This document shows, in pieces, positions 26,682 through 35,822 of a DNA stretch of 64,000 nucleotides. This DNA comes from Sphingomonas xinjiangensis (lineage in GTDB: Bacteria > Pseudomonadota > Alphaproteobacteria > Sphingomonadales > Sphingomonadaceae). The notes beneath the pieces were generated by a model that saw only the letters and a list, made by a program, of their open reading frames with translations, had not been told where the DNA came from and did not search any database. Both the position numbers and the translations under genes were made by a program. Position 1 is the first letter of the stretch; each line of letters opens with the position of its first letter. The DNA is taken from assembly GCF_014199255.1 (NCBI RefSeq), contig NZ_JACIJF010000004.1:310001-374000 (forward strand). The letters run 5' to 3'.

Positions 26682-27043
26682 GCAAGTTGATCCTTACCGT
26701 CGATGACTCCGCGAGCATGCGCATGCTGCTCAAGACGTCGTTGACCGCGCAGGGCTACCGCATCGAAGCGGCGAACGACGGCCAGCACGGCCTGGAGCGC
26801 ATGCACGAGGTCAAGCCCGACCTGCTGATCACCGACATCAACATGCCCAAGATGGACGGCTTTGAGCTGATCGAGGCGGTACGCGCCGAGGGCCAGTTCC
26901 GCGGCACCCCAATCCTCGTCCTCTCGACCGAATTCTCGGACGAGAAGAAGCAGCGCGCCCGCTCGGCCGGCGCCACCGGCTGGATCACCAAGCCGTTCGA
27001 AGCCACCAAGCTGGGGGCGGCCATCCGTCGCGTGTGCCCATGA
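26678..27043 (+). CDS. cheY: Chemotaxis response regulator CheY (first copy)
   Basis: A single-domain receiver of 121 residues with a GTG start overlapping the STAS gene. ILTVDDSASMRML holds the acid pair and LLITDINMPKMDG the phospho-Asp. LSTEFSDEKK has the conserved Ser/Thr and WITKPFEATKL the switch Lys. It precedes cheA (ATGA overlap). Two CheY proteins are encoded in this operon; which one binds FliM cannot be told from sequence. Confidence 0.93.
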   Translation: MSKLILTVDDSASMRMLLKTSLTAQGYRIEAANDGQHGLERMHEVKPDLLITDINMPKMDGFELIEAVRAEGQFRGTPILVLSTEFSDEKKQRARSAGATGWITKPFEATKLGAAIRRVCP

Positions 27044-29241
27044 GCGACGAACTCGACGAAATCCAGGCGATCTTCTTCGAAGAATGCACTGAAGGCCTGG
27101 TTACCGCGGAGCAGGGCCTGTCGGCCATGCAGGGCGGCGACGTGTCGGCCGAGACCATCGCCGGCGTGTTCCGCGCGGTGCACTCGATCAAGGGCGGCGC
27201 CGGTGCGTTCGGCCATGCCGACCTGACAGCCTTCGCGCACAAGTTCGAGAACGTGCTGGACGAAGTCCGCGGCGGCAAGATAGCCCCGACGCCCGGCGTC
27301 GTGAAGGTGATGCTCGCCTCGTTCGACCTGCTGTCCGACCACGTCGAAGCCGCCAAAGGTCTGGCCGGACGTCCCAACGACGCCGCCGCGCTTGCCGCAC
27401 TCGAAAAGGTGCTGGTGGAACGCGGTGCCGGCGACGGTGCTCCCGCAGCCGCCCCGGTTGCGGCGCCAGCCGCTGCGCCCGCTCCTGCCCCGGCAGCGGC
27501 CGAGGACGATTTCGGATTCACCCCCGTGCTCGTCTCGCTCGACGACTTCGAGGCGCCGTCTAGCGCTTCAAGCGACGGCGCGTGGGTTATCCGCTTCAAG
27601 CCTTCCCAGGCCGCACTCGCCAATGCCGGCGAGCCGCTGCTGATCATCCGCGAACTCGAGACGCTCGGCGCGACCATCGAGGCGGTCGACGTCACGACCG
27701 TCCCGCCGCTGCGCGATCTTGACCCCGAGAACGCATATTTCACTTGGACGCTCAGCATGCCCGCCGACGTTCCCGAGAACGACATCCGCGACTGTTTCGA
27801 TTTCGTCGCCCCGGATTCGGTGATCGAGATTGAGCGCGCACGCACGGAGTCCGCCGCCGACCCTTTTGATTTCGCGCCCATTTCGGCTCCCGCTGCCGAG
27901 GCGGACGAGATGGGCTTCGTTCCCGTCTCCGCTTTGATCGAAAATTTCGACGCGAACATCGACCAAGTCGTTCAGGCGATCGCCAATGCCGGCGCCGCGC
28001 TGGCGGCGGCACCCCCGCCTGCCCCGGCCACCGAAGCCGCTGCCACGCCCAAGGCCGTGGAAGCCGCGCAGACGATCCGCGTCGATCTTGCCAAGCTTGA
28101 TCTGCTCTTGAACCTCGTCGGCGAGCTGGTGATCCGCAACTCGATCCTGGCCGACCGGCTCTCGCCGGCCGATCGCCAGCGCGTGGAACTGCCCGAACTC
28201 GCCCGCCTGACGCGTCAGATCCAGGACAACGTCATGTCGCTGCGCGCCCAGCCGATCAAGCAGGCCTTCAGCCGCGTGCCGCGCATGCTGCGCGACCTCT
28301 CGGTCGAAACCGGCAAGACGATCAACCTGGAAACGAGCGGTGAAACCACCGAAGTCGATAAGGGCGTGATCGAGAAGATCGGCGATCCCCTCACCCACAT
28401 GATCCGCAACGCCGCGGATCACGGGCTGGAAAGCGCCCAAGAGCGTATCGCTGCAGGCAAGGAGCCGGCCGGCACGATCTGGCTGTCCGCCGAGCAGAAG
28501 GGTGCCCGCATCTTTGTGCGCGTCCGCGACAACGGCCGCGGCATCAATCGCGAACGCGTCCGCGCCAAGGCGATCGAAAAGGGCATCATCAGCGCCGACG
28601 CGCAGCTGACCAACGAAGAGATCGATCAGCTGATCTGCGCGCCCGGCTTCTCGACCGCGGAAACCATCTCGAACATTTCCGGCCGCGGCGTCGGCATGGA
28701 TGTGGTGCGCTCCAACGTCGAAGCGCTCGGCGGCCGTATCGAGATCACCTCGGTTCCTGGCGAAGGCACCACCTTCACGATGGTTCTGCCGCTGACCCTT
28801 GCGATCCTGGACGGCATGATCGTCCGCCTCGCCAGCCAGCGGTTCGTGCTGCCGCTCACCCATGTGCTCGAAACCGTTCAGCCCGAGCCGGGCCAGGTCA
28901 AGCGCACCTCGCCCGACACCGAAGTGATCGACATGCGCGGCGAATATGTGCCGGTAAAGCGTGCCGTCGACATCTTCGGCCTCAACGACGATCGCGCGAT
29001 CGAGGAATCGCTGGTGGTGATCGTCGAGAGCGAGGGCCATGGCAAGGTCGGCCTCGTCGTCGATACCATCGATGATCGCCGTGAAGTGGTGATCAAGAGC
29101 CTTGACCAGAACCTGCATCCGATCCGCGGTCTGGGTGGCGCGACCATCCTGGGCGATGGCTCGATCGCGCTCATTCTCGACATCGAGGCGCTCGTCGCCG
29201 CCTCCGCTACTCGCTTCACGCCAAAAGGACTGGCAGCATGA
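27040..29241 (+). CDS. cheA: Chemotaxis histidine kinase CheA
   Basis: The sensor kinase of the chemoreceptor arrays, 733 residues. The P1 (Hpt) domain has the phospho-His at residue 48 in AVHSIKGGAG. An Ala/Pro linker follows, then an intermediate domain (WVIRFKPSQAALANAGEPLL) that differs from the enterobacterial P2. P3 dimerisation follows (IRVDLAKLDLLLNLVGELVI), then the P4 ATPase (HMIRNAADHGLE, DNGRGIN, GRGVGMDVV) and the CheW-like P5 at the C-terminus. The ATG at 27040 overlaps the cheY stop; an earlier GTG at 27034 is less likely. Confidence 0.96.
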   Translation: MSDELDEIQAIFFEECTEGLVTAEQGLSAMQGGDVSAETIAGVFRAVHSIKGGAGAFGHADLTAFAHKFENVLDEVRGGKIAPTPGVVKVMLASFDLLSDHVEAAKGLAGRPNDAAALAALEKVLVERGAGDGAPAAAPVAAPAAAPAPAPAAAEDDFGFTPVLVSLDDFEAPSSASSDGAWVIRFKPSQAALANAGEPLLIIRELETLGATIEAVDVTTVPPLRDLDPENAYFTWTLSMPADVPENDIRDCFDFVAPDSVIEIERARTESAADPFDFAPISAPAAEADEMGFVPVSALIENFDANIDQVVQAIANAGAALAAAPPPAPATEAAATPKAVEAAQTIRVDLAKLDLLLNLVGELVIRNSILADRLSPADRQRVELPELARLTRQIQDNVMSLRAQPIKQAFSRVPRMLRDLSVETGKTINLETSGETTEVDKGVIEKIGDPLTHMIRNAADHGLESAQERIAAGKEPAGTIWLSAEQKGARIFVRVRDNGRGINRERVRAKAIEKGIISADAQLTNEEIDQLICAPGFSTAETISNISGRGVGMDVVRSNVEALGGRIEITSVPGEGTTFTMVLPLTLAILDGMIVRLASQRFVLPLTHVLETVQPEPGQVKRTSPDTEVIDMRGEYVPVKRAVDIFGLNDDRAIEESLVVIVESEGHGKVGLVVDTIDDRREVVIKSLDQNLHPIRGLGGATILGDGSIALILDIEALVAASATRFTPKGLAA

Positions 29242-29729
29242 ACACCGAAACCACCAACACCGATTGCAAGATCGTCACTTTCATCCTGGGTCACCAGACC
29301 TTCGGCATCGACATGACCGCGCTGATCGAGATTCGTGAGTGGGAAAACCCCACTCCGCTTCCCAACGTACCTGGTTTCATCAAGGGTGTGACAAACCTGC
29401 GCGGCAACGTGATCCCGGTCGTGGGCCTGGCCGAGCGCCTGGGCTGGGAGCCCAGCGCGATCCATGCCCGCTCGTGCATCCTGGTCGTGAATATCCTGGG
29501 CAAGCAGGCCGGCTTTCTGGTCGATGAAGTCAATGACATCGTCGCCATCAACCGGTCCGAGATCCAGCCGGCTCCGGAAGTCGAGACGATCGAATCCAGT
29601 GTGATCGACGGCCTGGTCCGCATCACCACCCGTGCCAAGGACGGCACCCGGGACGAGAACGGCACCATGGTGCTGCTGCTCGACCTCGATGCGCTGAGCC
29701 TCACCAAGCATCTGGATCTCGCAGCATGA
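29238..29729 (+). CDS. cheW: Chemotaxis coupling protein CheW
   Basis: A 163-residue adaptor that links receptors to CheA. It is an SH3-like fold with FILGHQTFGIDMTALIEIRE, TPLPNVPGFIKGVTNLRGNV (the receptor/CheA-contact region) and VDEVNDIVAINRSEI. ATGA overlaps join it to cheA upstream and cheR downstream. Confidence 0.95.
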   Translation: MNTETTNTDCKIVTFILGHQTFGIDMTALIEIREWENPTPLPNVPGFIKGVTNLRGNVIPVVGLAERLGWEPSAIHARSCILVVNILGKQAGFLVDEVNDIVAINRSEIQPAPEVETIESSVIDGLVRITTRAKDGTRDENGTMVLLLDLDALSLTKHLDLAA

Positions 29730-30613
29730 ACGCAGCCGGCAGCGCCGGTCTGGCGCTCGCCGGCTCCTCCGGCAGCGCAGCGGCCCATAATGCAGAGCTG
29801 ACTCCGCGTGACTTCGCCGCGATCGCAGCGATCATGCACAGCGATGCACGCATCGAGCTGATCCCGGCCAAGACCACGTTGGTGCAGTCGCGCCTGGCGC
29901 GTCGCCTGCGCGAGCATGGTCTGGCCCGGTTCTCCGAATATGTCGCAATGGTGCAGTCCAACCCCGAGGAACGGCACGCAATGGTGGTGGCGCTCACCAC
30001 CAACCACACGCACTTCTTTCGCGAGCCCCATCACTTCGACCATTTCCGCGAAACGGTTTTGCCCGTGCTCAAGCGCAAGCAGGGTCCGATCCGCATCTGG
30101 TCGGCAGGATGCTCGTCGGGCGAGGAAGTCTACACCATCGCCATGTGCCTGCTCGGCAAGGACCGCAGTTCGGCGTCGTGGCTGCGCAGTGCCGATGTGC
30201 GCCTGCTCGCCACCGACATCGCGCCGCATGTGGTGGAATCGGTCCAGCGCGGCTTCTATGCCGACAACGTCGCGTCGGGCGTGCCCGAACCGTATCGCAG
30301 CGCGTGGATGCGCCCCGCCCAGGGCGGCTTCATGATGGCCGACGAGGCACGGCAGATGGTCACGGCAAAGGTGCTCAACCTGTTCCAGCCGACCTGGCCG
30401 CTCAAGGCGCAGTATGACGTGATCTTCTGCCGCAACGTGATGATCTACTTCGCCGATCCGGCAAAGGAAGAACTCGAGGCACGCTTCGTGGATCAGCTGG
30501 CCCCTGGCGGTCACTTGTATATCGGTCACTCCGAACGCCTGATCGGCGCGGCGGCGGCGAAGATGCAGTCGTGCGGCCACACCATCTATGCCAAGCCGGA
30601 GGGCCGAGGATGA
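29726..30613 (+). CDS. cheR: Chemoreceptor methyltransferase CheR
   Basis: SAM-dependent receptor-glutamate methyltransferase, 295 residues. The N-terminal helical domain has SRLARRLREHGL. The catalytic domain has the NHTHFFREPHHF region, motif I IWSAGCSSGEEVYTIAM, and FCRNVMIYF. The first 25 residues are Ala/Gly/Ser-rich and low-complexity. Coupled to cheW and cheB by ATGA overlaps. Confidence 0.95.
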   Translation: MNAAGSAGLALAGSSGSAAAHNAELTPRDFAAIAAIMHSDARIELIPAKTTLVQSRLARRLREHGLARFSEYVAMVQSNPEERHAMVVALTTNHTHFFREPHHFDHFRETVLPVLKRKQGPIRIWSAGCSSGEEVYTIAMCLLGKDRSSASWLRSADVRLLATDIAPHVVESVQRGFYADNVASGVPEPYRSAWMRPAQGGFMMADEARQMVTAKVLNLFQPTWPLKAQYDVIFCRNVMIYFADPAKEELEARFVDQLAPGGHLYIGHSERLIGAAAAKMQSCGHTIYAKPEGRG

Positions 30614-31650
30614 GACCCGTCCGTACGCTGATCGTTGACGACAGTGCCTCGATGCGCGCGACGCTGAAGCGAATGCTGTCCGCCGACCCGGAGATCGAGG
30701 TTGTCGGTGCCGCCAACGATCCCTTCGCCGCGCGCGACATGATCAAGACGCTCCACCCCGACGTGCTGACGCTCGACGTCGAGATGCCGGGAATGGACGG
30801 GCTGTCGTTCCTGGAACGCATCATGCGCCTGCGCCCCATGCCGGTGGTGATGTGCTCCACGCTCACTGCCCGAGGTGCCGAAGTCACGATCGAGGCGCTG
30901 CGCCTGGGTGCGGTCGACTATGTCACCAAGCCCAGTGGGACGCCCGACGATATCGAGCGCGACGCCGTGCTGCTGTGCGAAAAGGTCAAGAGTGCCGGCC
31001 GTTCCGCCGTGCGATCGGGCCCGCAGCGCATTGCCGATCAGCCGGCACTCGCCGGCGGCGGCGCGGGCAAGCTGATCGCGATCGGCTCGTCCACCGGCGG
31101 TGTCGAAGCGCTGTTCTCGGTACTGCCCGCTTTGCCTGCGGATTGCCCGCCGGTGCTGATCGTCCAGCACATGCCGGCAAGCTTCACCAAGAGCTTTGCC
31201 GACCGTCTGAACGGCGATTGTCGCGTTCATGTAACGGAAGCTGCGCACGGCATGCAGGTACAGCCAGGAACCGTCTATATTGCTCCTGGAGGGGAAACCC
31301 ACATGGAGCTGGCTGGCGGGGTCGCGGGCCGCATCATGTTGCGGCCCGGCTCGCCGGTAACGGGACACCGTCCTTCGGTGGATGTACTGTTCCGCTCGAT
31401 AGTGCCGCTGGGTGCAGCCGGGGTCGGAGTGATCCTGACCGGCATGGGCTCGGACGGAGCCGAAGGATTGCTGGCCATGCGGCGCGCAGGCGCGCGCACG
31501 CTGAGTCAGAGCCGCGACACCTGTGTCGTGTGGGGCATGCCCCGTGCGGCCAAGGAAGCCGGCGCGGTGGAAAAGGAAGTTGGTCTGTCTGGCATGCCCG
31601 AGGCGATCCTCAAGGCATGCCGCGAAACGAGTAAGGTTGGGAGCGTCTGA
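30610..31650 (+). CDS. cheB: Chemoreceptor methylesterase CheB
   Basis: Protein-glutamate methylesterase and glutaminase of 346 residues. The receiver domain has LIVDDSASMRATL and VLTLDVEMPGMDG. A linker follows, then the esterase domain with the catalytic Ser in IGSSTGGVEAL, His in IVQHMPASFTKSFA and Asp in TGMGSDGAEGLL. The ATG at 30610 overlaps the cheR stop, and the stop overlaps the next cheY start (TGATG). Confidence 0.95.
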   Translation: MRPVRTLIVDDSASMRATLKRMLSADPEIEVVGAANDPFAARDMIKTLHPDVLTLDVEMPGMDGLSFLERIMRLRPMPVVMCSTLTARGAEVTIEALRLGAVDYVTKPSGTPDDIERDAVLLCEKVKSAGRSAVRSGPQRIADQPALAGGGAGKLIAIGSSTGGVEALFSVLPALPADCPPVLIVQHMPASFTKSFADRLNGDCRVHVTEAAHGMQVQPGTVYIAPGGETHMELAGGVAGRIMLRPGSPVTGHRPSVDVLFRSIVPLGAAGVGVILTGMGSDGAEGLLAMRRAGARTLSQSRDTCVVWGMPRAAKEAGAVEKEVGLSGMPEAILKACRETSKVGSV

Positions 31651-32039
31651 TGCCTGCTGCTGCAGCAATCAAGGTAATGGTCGTGGACGACCAGACCAGT
31701 ATGCGTGCGATGATCCGTCGCGCCTTGCAGGACCTGGGCTTCAAGGATGTCCGTGACAAGCCCGGCGCCATCGAGGCGCTGGAATCGATCAAGAGCGACC
31801 GGGTGCACCTGGTCATCTCGGACTTCAACATGCCCGACATGGACGGCCTCCAGTTCCTGGAAGCTGTGCGCAAGGATCCGGTGATCGGCAAGACCGTGTT
31901 CATCATGCTGACGGGTTCGGCCGACAAGGAGATCGTCCAGAAGGCCGCGGCTCTCGGCGTCAACAACTACGTCGTGAAGCCGTTCGCCCCTGCCGCCCTG
32001 AAGGAAAAGATCGAGCGCGTCTTTGGCGAGCTGACCTGA
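31650..32039 (+). CDS. cheY: Chemotaxis response regulator CheY (second copy)
   Basis: A 129-residue receiver: VMVVDDQTSMRAMI, phospho-Asp in VISDFNMPDMDG, IMLTGSADKE, and YVVKPFAPAALKEK. It is closer to the motor-binding type of CheY than the first copy (DVRDKPGAIEALE, FNMPDMDGL), but this is a weak inference. It overlaps cheB and cheD by TGATG. Confidence 0.93.
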   Translation: MPAAAAIKVMVVDDQTSMRAMIRRALQDLGFKDVRDKPGAIEALESIKSDRVHLVISDFNMPDMDGLQFLEAVRKDPVIGKTVFIMLTGSADKEIVQKAAALGVNNYVVKPFAPAALKEKIERVFGELT

Positions 32040-32563
32040 TGCGCCGCGTGTCGATCGTTCAGGGTGAGAATGCGATCGTCGCTGAGCCGGAGGTCCTGAT
32101 CTCCACGCTTCTCGGCAGCTGCGTTGCCGCCTGCCTCTATGACCCCGTCGCCAAGCTGGGTGGGATGAACCACTTCCTGCTGGGCGAGCCTGGGGCGGAT
32201 CACCGCGTCGGCATGAACGAGATGTCGCGTTACGGGCTGCATGCTATGGAGTTGCTCATCAACGGCATGATGGCGCGTGGCGCGATGCGGAGCCGGTTGC
32301 GCGCTCATCTCTATGGCGGTGGCAACATCGTCTCCGGGCTGGGCTCGATCGGCTCTTCCAATGCCGCTTTCGCCCGCCGTTTCATGGCGGATGAAGGCAT
32401 CGAGGTCGCGCATAGCGACCTTGGCGGAACCTCGGCGCGCAAGGTGGAATTCCTGGCGTATGACGGGCGCAGCCGCTGCAGCCGGGTTGCCGACCGCGTG
32501 CCTGAGCTTCCGCCCATTCCCGTATCCCTGCCGTCGTCCGTCGGCGAGTTGGAGCTTTTCTGA
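32039..32563 (+). CDS. cheD: Chemoreceptor glutamine deamidase CheD
   Basis: A 174-residue deamidase that converts receptor Gln to Glu and aids CheB/CheR adaptation. The catalytic Cys lies in LGSCVAACLYD, the His in GGMNHFLLG and the Thr in DLGGTSARKVEF. YGGGNIV is also family-typical. It overlaps cheY and the next short gene. Confidence 0.93.
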   Translation: MRRVSIVQGENAIVAEPEVLISTLLGSCVAACLYDPVAKLGGMNHFLLGEPGADHRVGMNEMSRYGLHAMELLINGMMARGAMRSRLRAHLYGGGNIVSGLGSIGSSNAAFARRFMADEGIEVAHSDLGGTSARKVEFLAYDGRSRCSRVADRVPELPPIPVSLPSSVGELELF

Positions 32564-32922
32564 TGTCGTGCCTGCCCGTCCCAGCCGATACCGTCCAGGC
32601 CGAGCCGCTTGTCGGTTACGATCCCTATGCGGACGCGCTGCACAGCGTGATTGCCGGCGAACTGCGGGAAATGCGTGACATGCTCGAAAAGCTGGCCGAA
32701 GTGCTCGTCGCGGACGAACAGTTCGCCCATGCGCATATCGAGCAGCTCCAGTCGTTCGATTACCTGATCCAGCACACCGATGAATGCGCGAGCCTGCTCG
32801 AGCGGGTTATCGAGGGCCAGGATACTCTGAGCGCGATCAGCGGCGTGCGTCTTGCGGAGGTCCAGGCCCGCCTGCGCGACGCACTCAGCAGCCAATGGCG
32901 TGGATTCACCGATGAAGAATGA
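32563..32922 (+). CDS. Hypothetical helical protein of the chemotaxis operon
   Basis: A 119-residue protein of unknown family between cheD and motB, overlapping both (motB by 11 bp). It is predicted largely helical, with REMRDMLEKLAEVLVADEQF and FDYLIQHTDECASLLERVIE suggesting a helical bundle or coiled coil. No signal peptide or membrane segment is seen. Its position suggests a role with CheD or MotB, possibly a phosphatase-like or adaptor function, but no motif supports a firm call. Confidence 0.7.
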   Translation: MSCLPVPADTVQAEPLVGYDPYADALHSVIAGELREMRDMLEKLAEVLVADEQFAHAHIEQLQSFDYLIQHTDECASLLERVIEGQDTLSAISGVRLAEVQARLRDALSSQWRGFTDEE

Positions 32923-33745
32923 ACGCCCGATCATCATCAAGAGGGTCAAGAAGGTCGCTGGCGGCCATCATGGCGGCGCCTGGAAGGTCGCCTATGCCGA
33001 CTTCGTGACCGCGATGATGGCGTTTTTCATGCTGCTCTGGTTGATTTCGAACCCGGACAAGGAACGGCTGAAGGGCCTTGCCCAATATTTCTCGCCCAGC
33101 GTGGGCGACGGCACGCCCGCCACCCCGGTGTTAGGCTCGTCGGCGGGCATGGGCGGCCAGGCGCGCAACGCGTCGACGGACCGGAGCAAGGCGACGGGCA
33201 CGCCCACCAGCGCGGCGGCAACCGCCGGCTCGGCGCGCGGCGGCACCGCCAACGTGCCCGCATCGATGCGCGTCATGGCGTCGGAGCTTCAGGTGGCGCT
33301 CGACGCCGTCAGCCAGGAGCAGGGCAAGAACACCCAGATCGAATCCACCAAGGACGGTCTGCGCATCACCCTGATGGACACCGACAAGCAGTCGATGTTC
33401 CGCTCCAATACGGCCGAGATGAACCCGTTCGCGCGCGGCCTGCTCGCAAAGGTGGCGGAGCGCCTCGCAACGTCGGGCGCGCAGCTCGCGATCGAAGGGC
33501 ATACCGACGGCGCTGGCGGTCAGAGCGACATGAACTGGCGCTTGTCGGGCGAACGCGCGCTTGCCGCCCGCTCGGCGCTCGTGGCGCTCGGCATCACGCC
33601 GGACCGCTTCGCCGAAGTGGTCGCGATGGGCGCTACCAAGCCGGTCTACCCCGACCAGCCGGACCGGCCTGAGAACCGCCGCATCACCGTGCTGGTCAAG
33701 GCCGAAGCGTCCGCCCTTCCCTCCGACAGCAGCTTCCAGTTCTAA
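32912..33745 (+). CDS. motB: Flagellar stator protein MotB
   Basis: The peptidoglycan-anchored stator subunit, 277 residues. The N-terminal helix has the proton-carrying Asp in AYADFVTAMMAFFMLLWLIS, then a plug-like segment PDKERLKGLAQYF, a Gly/Thr/Ala linker, and an OmpA-type domain (LAIEGHTDGAGG, LSGERALAARSAL, RPENRRITVLV). It overlaps the hypothetical gene upstream. It is separated from motA by the whole che operon but probably co-transcribed with it. Confidence 0.95.
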   Translation: MKNERPIIIKRVKKVAGGHHGGAWKVAYADFVTAMMAFFMLLWLISNPDKERLKGLAQYFSPSVGDGTPATPVLGSSAGMGGQARNASTDRSKATGTPTSAAATAGSARGGTANVPASMRVMASELQVALDAVSQEQGKNTQIESTKDGLRITLMDTDKQSMFRSNTAEMNPFARGLLAKVAERLATSGAQLAIEGHTDGAGGQSDMNWRLSGERALAARSALVALGITPDRFAEVVAMGATKPVYPDQPDRPENRRITVLVKAEASALPSDSSFQF

Positions 33746-33755
33746 AGGCATGACG

Positions 33756-34205
33756 ATGAAGAAGGTTTTGTTCCTCCTCGCCACGATGCTCGCGGGCCTA
33801 GGTGCTGGTGGCGGCGCGGCCTATGCGACGGTCAGCATCCTGGGCCCGGCCAAGCCCGGCGCGCATGGCGCGGAGGCCGCGGGCGACGCCACCCCGCTCA
33901 GCTTCGTTGACGGCGGCAAGATCATGGCGCCGCTCGTCTTCGCCGATGGGCGCCTGTCGGGCTATGTCCAGTTCCAGATCCAGCTTGAGGTGCCGGCCGA
34001 CAAGGCCGATTCCGTTACGGCGCGCTTGCCCTTGCTGCTGCATGCGATCAACATGCGCACGTTCAAGACGCCGATGGCGGCTGGTCCCGACGGCCAGCTT
34101 CCCGACGTGGAAGCGTTCCGCAAGGTCGTGATGGCCTCGGCGCCCGAAGCGTTCGGCGCCGGTGTCATCAACAAGGTGGCGATCACGGCGGCGACGCCTG
34201 CGTGA
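33756..34205 (+). CDS. FliL-like exported or membrane-anchored motility protein
   Basis: A 149-residue protein with an N-terminal signal/anchor (VLFLLATMLAGLGAGGGAAY) and a periplasmic domain with IMAPLVFADGRLSGYVQFQI. ATG 33756 is preferred over 33750 because AAAGG lies 7 bases upstream. Its pattern recalls FliL-type stator-associated proteins, and it aligns visibly with the product at 63408-63824 (PLVFADGRLSG against PIIDADRVSGS). The position directly after motB supports a stator-linked role. Confidence 0.62.
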   Translation: MKKVLFLLATMLAGLGAGGGAAYATVSILGPAKPGAHGAEAAGDATPLSFVDGGKIMAPLVFADGRLSGYVQFQIQLEVPADKADSVTARLPLLLHAINMRTFKTPMAAGPDGQLPDVEAFRKVVMASAPEAFGAGVINKVAITAATPA

Positions 34206-34240
34206 CACTCGGTTTTAGTAGTAGTTAGGAGTACCTGGTC

Positions 34241-34888
34241 GTGAGATCCGACATCGCCGCCCCTCAGAACATGGAAGCTGCCGGTGACTGCCCAGCAACC
34301 GTTGAGCGGGCCGAGCGCATCGTCACGACGCTGCTGATCGGCAAGTTGCTCTCGGCCAATGGTCCGGATCAGCTTTGCCGCATTCGCAACATCTCGGCCA
34401 CCGGCATGCTGATCGAGACGCACCGCCCATTGGGCTTCGGCTCCTGGCTCGCGGTGGAGCTGCGCAGCGGGGAGAAGCTTCAGGGCACGGTTGCCTGGAG
34501 CGGCACCGGCCGCGCCGGCGTGCAGTTCTTGACCCCTATCCAGGTCGACCGCATCTTGGCCGAGGCCAAGCAGAGCGCGGCGCCGACGCGGCTGCGCGCC
34601 GTGCAGCAGCCGCGCGCACCCCGCTTCGATGTACAGTGTCCGGCCAGCATCAGCAGCAATGGCCGCTATATCGATGTCATGCTCGAAAACGTGTCGCAAA
34701 GCGGTGCGTGCGTCTCCATGAGCCGTCCGCCCAAGCGCGATACCGAGGTGATCCTGTCGATCCCCGGCCTCCCCAGCCGCCGGTGCACCACGCGCTGGAG
34801 CGACGACAAGGCCGCGGGCCTGCTGTTTTTAGAGGTGATCCCCTATCACGAGCTCGACGCCTGGCTCGAGCATGTCGACGCCTTGTAA
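34241..34888 (+). CDS. Tandem PilZ-domain protein
   Basis: A 215-residue protein with two PilZ-like units: IRNISATGMLIET with WSGTGRAGVQFL in the first, and LENVSQSGACVSM in the second. The first unit contains an NxSxxG motif, but the RxxxR c-di-GMP arm is not obvious. The second is preceded by QQPRAPRFDV, which could supply it. It starts at GTG with TAGGAG upstream and ends the che/mot stretch, so it may couple c-di-GMP to motor behaviour like YcgR. No c-di-GMP binding can be claimed from sequence alone. Confidence 0.78.
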   Translation: MRSDIAAPQNMEAAGDCPATVERAERIVTTLLIGKLLSANGPDQLCRIRNISATGMLIETHRPLGFGSWLAVELRSGEKLQGTVAWSGTGRAGVQFLTPIQVDRILAEAKQSAAPTRLRAVQQPRAPRFDVQCPASISSNGRYIDVMLENVSQSGACVSMSRPPKRDTEVILSIPGLPSRRCTTRWSDDKAAGLLFLEVIPYHELDAWLEHVDAL

Positions 34889-34890
34889 AA

Positions 34891-34911
34891 TCCTCCCCGT
34901 AAGGGGGGAGG
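34891..34911. repeat. REP-like palindrome
   Basis: TCCTCCCC, GTA and GGGGGGAGG form a short palindrome just after the PilZ gene, of the kind repeated in sphingomonad intergenic regions. It continues into a GC-rich stretch of about 100 bp with no gene. Confidence 0.5.
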
Positions 34912-35017
34912 TAGCAGGCGCAGCCTGACCGAGGCGGAGGACTCCGCCACTGATGAATAGCTTACCGCCATCTCTGATGGCTTCGGCGCCACCTTCCGCT
35001 TGCGGGGAAGAATGCAT

Positions 35018-35060
35018 AAACAAAGAAACCCCGCCGCATCGCGACGGGGTTTCTTTGTTT
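35018..35060. terminator. Bidirectional terminator between PilZ gene and fliP
   Basis: AAACAAAGAAACCCCG and CGGGGTTTCTTTGTTT pair perfectly (16 bp) around an 11-base loop. A/T-rich tails occur on both sides, so it can end transcripts from both converging genes. Confidence 0.88.
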
Positions 35061-35081
35061 TCTCGGTCGCTTCGAACGTCG

Positions 35082-35822
35082 CTACGTCGCGAAGCTCTTG
35101 ACCAGCGACCCCGCAACCAGCGCCCATCCATCGACCAGCACGAAGAAGATGATCTTCATCGGCAACGATATCGTCGGCGGCGGCAACATCATCATGCCCA
35201 TCGCCATCAGCACCGCCGAAACCGCCAGGTCGATCACCAGGAACGGCAGCAGCAGCAGAAAGCCGATCTCGAACGCGCGCCGCAGTTCGGAAATCATGAA
35301 CGCCGGCGCCAACGTCGTCAGCGGAGTGGCCGCGCGCGTCTCGATCGGCTTGCCCGCCATTTCGGCGAACAGCTTGAGATCGGTATCGCGCACCTGGCCC
35401 AGCATGAACTGGCGGAACGGCTCGGCGGTCCGCTCGAACGCCTGGGTCTCGGTGATCTGATTCTTGGTATAAGGCTCGACACCCTGGCTCCAAGACTTCT
35501 CAAAGGTCGGCGCCATCACGAAAAATGACAGGAACAGCGCCAGGCTGATGATAACCGGGTTTGGCGGCACGCCCTGCGCACCGATGCCGGCGCGGAGCAA
35601 GGACAGTGCCACCACCATGCGAGTGAAGCTGGTGACCGTCATCAGCAGGCCCGGCGCCAGGCTGAGCACGGTCAGCATCAGCACCAGCTGGATAGCCTTG
35701 GCTGACATTGCGCCGTCCGCGCCTGCCGCTGCGCCTAGATTGATGGTGGCGCCCTGCGCCTGCGCGTGCGCTGCCACCGGCAGCATCACGAGCAGCGCGG
35801 CCGCCCCAAGCAACTTACGCAT
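35082..35822 (-). CDS. fliP: Flagellar export protein FliP
   Basis: A core component of the flagellar type III export gate, 246 residues. A cleavable signal peptide (PVAAHAQAQ) precedes the FliP domain: PGLLMTVTSFTRMVVALSLL, GVPPNPVIISLALFLSFFVM, ELRRAFEIGFLLLLPFLVID and MMMLPPPTISLPMKIIFFVL. It is the last gene of the leftward fliN-fliO-fliP operon and overlaps fliO by 8 bp. Confidence 0.95.
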   Translation of the reverse strand: MRKLLGAAALLVMLPVAAHAQAQGATINLGAAAGADGAMSAKAIQLVLMLTVLSLAPGLLMTVTSFTRMVVALSLLRAGIGAQGVPPNPVIISLALFLSFFVMAPTFEKSWSQGVEPYTKNQITETQAFERTAEPFRQFMLGQVRDTDLKLFAEMAGKPIETRAATPLTTLAPAFMISELRRAFEIGFLLLLPFLVIDLAVSAVLMAMGMMMLPPPTISLPMKIIFFVLVDGWALVAGSLVKSFAT

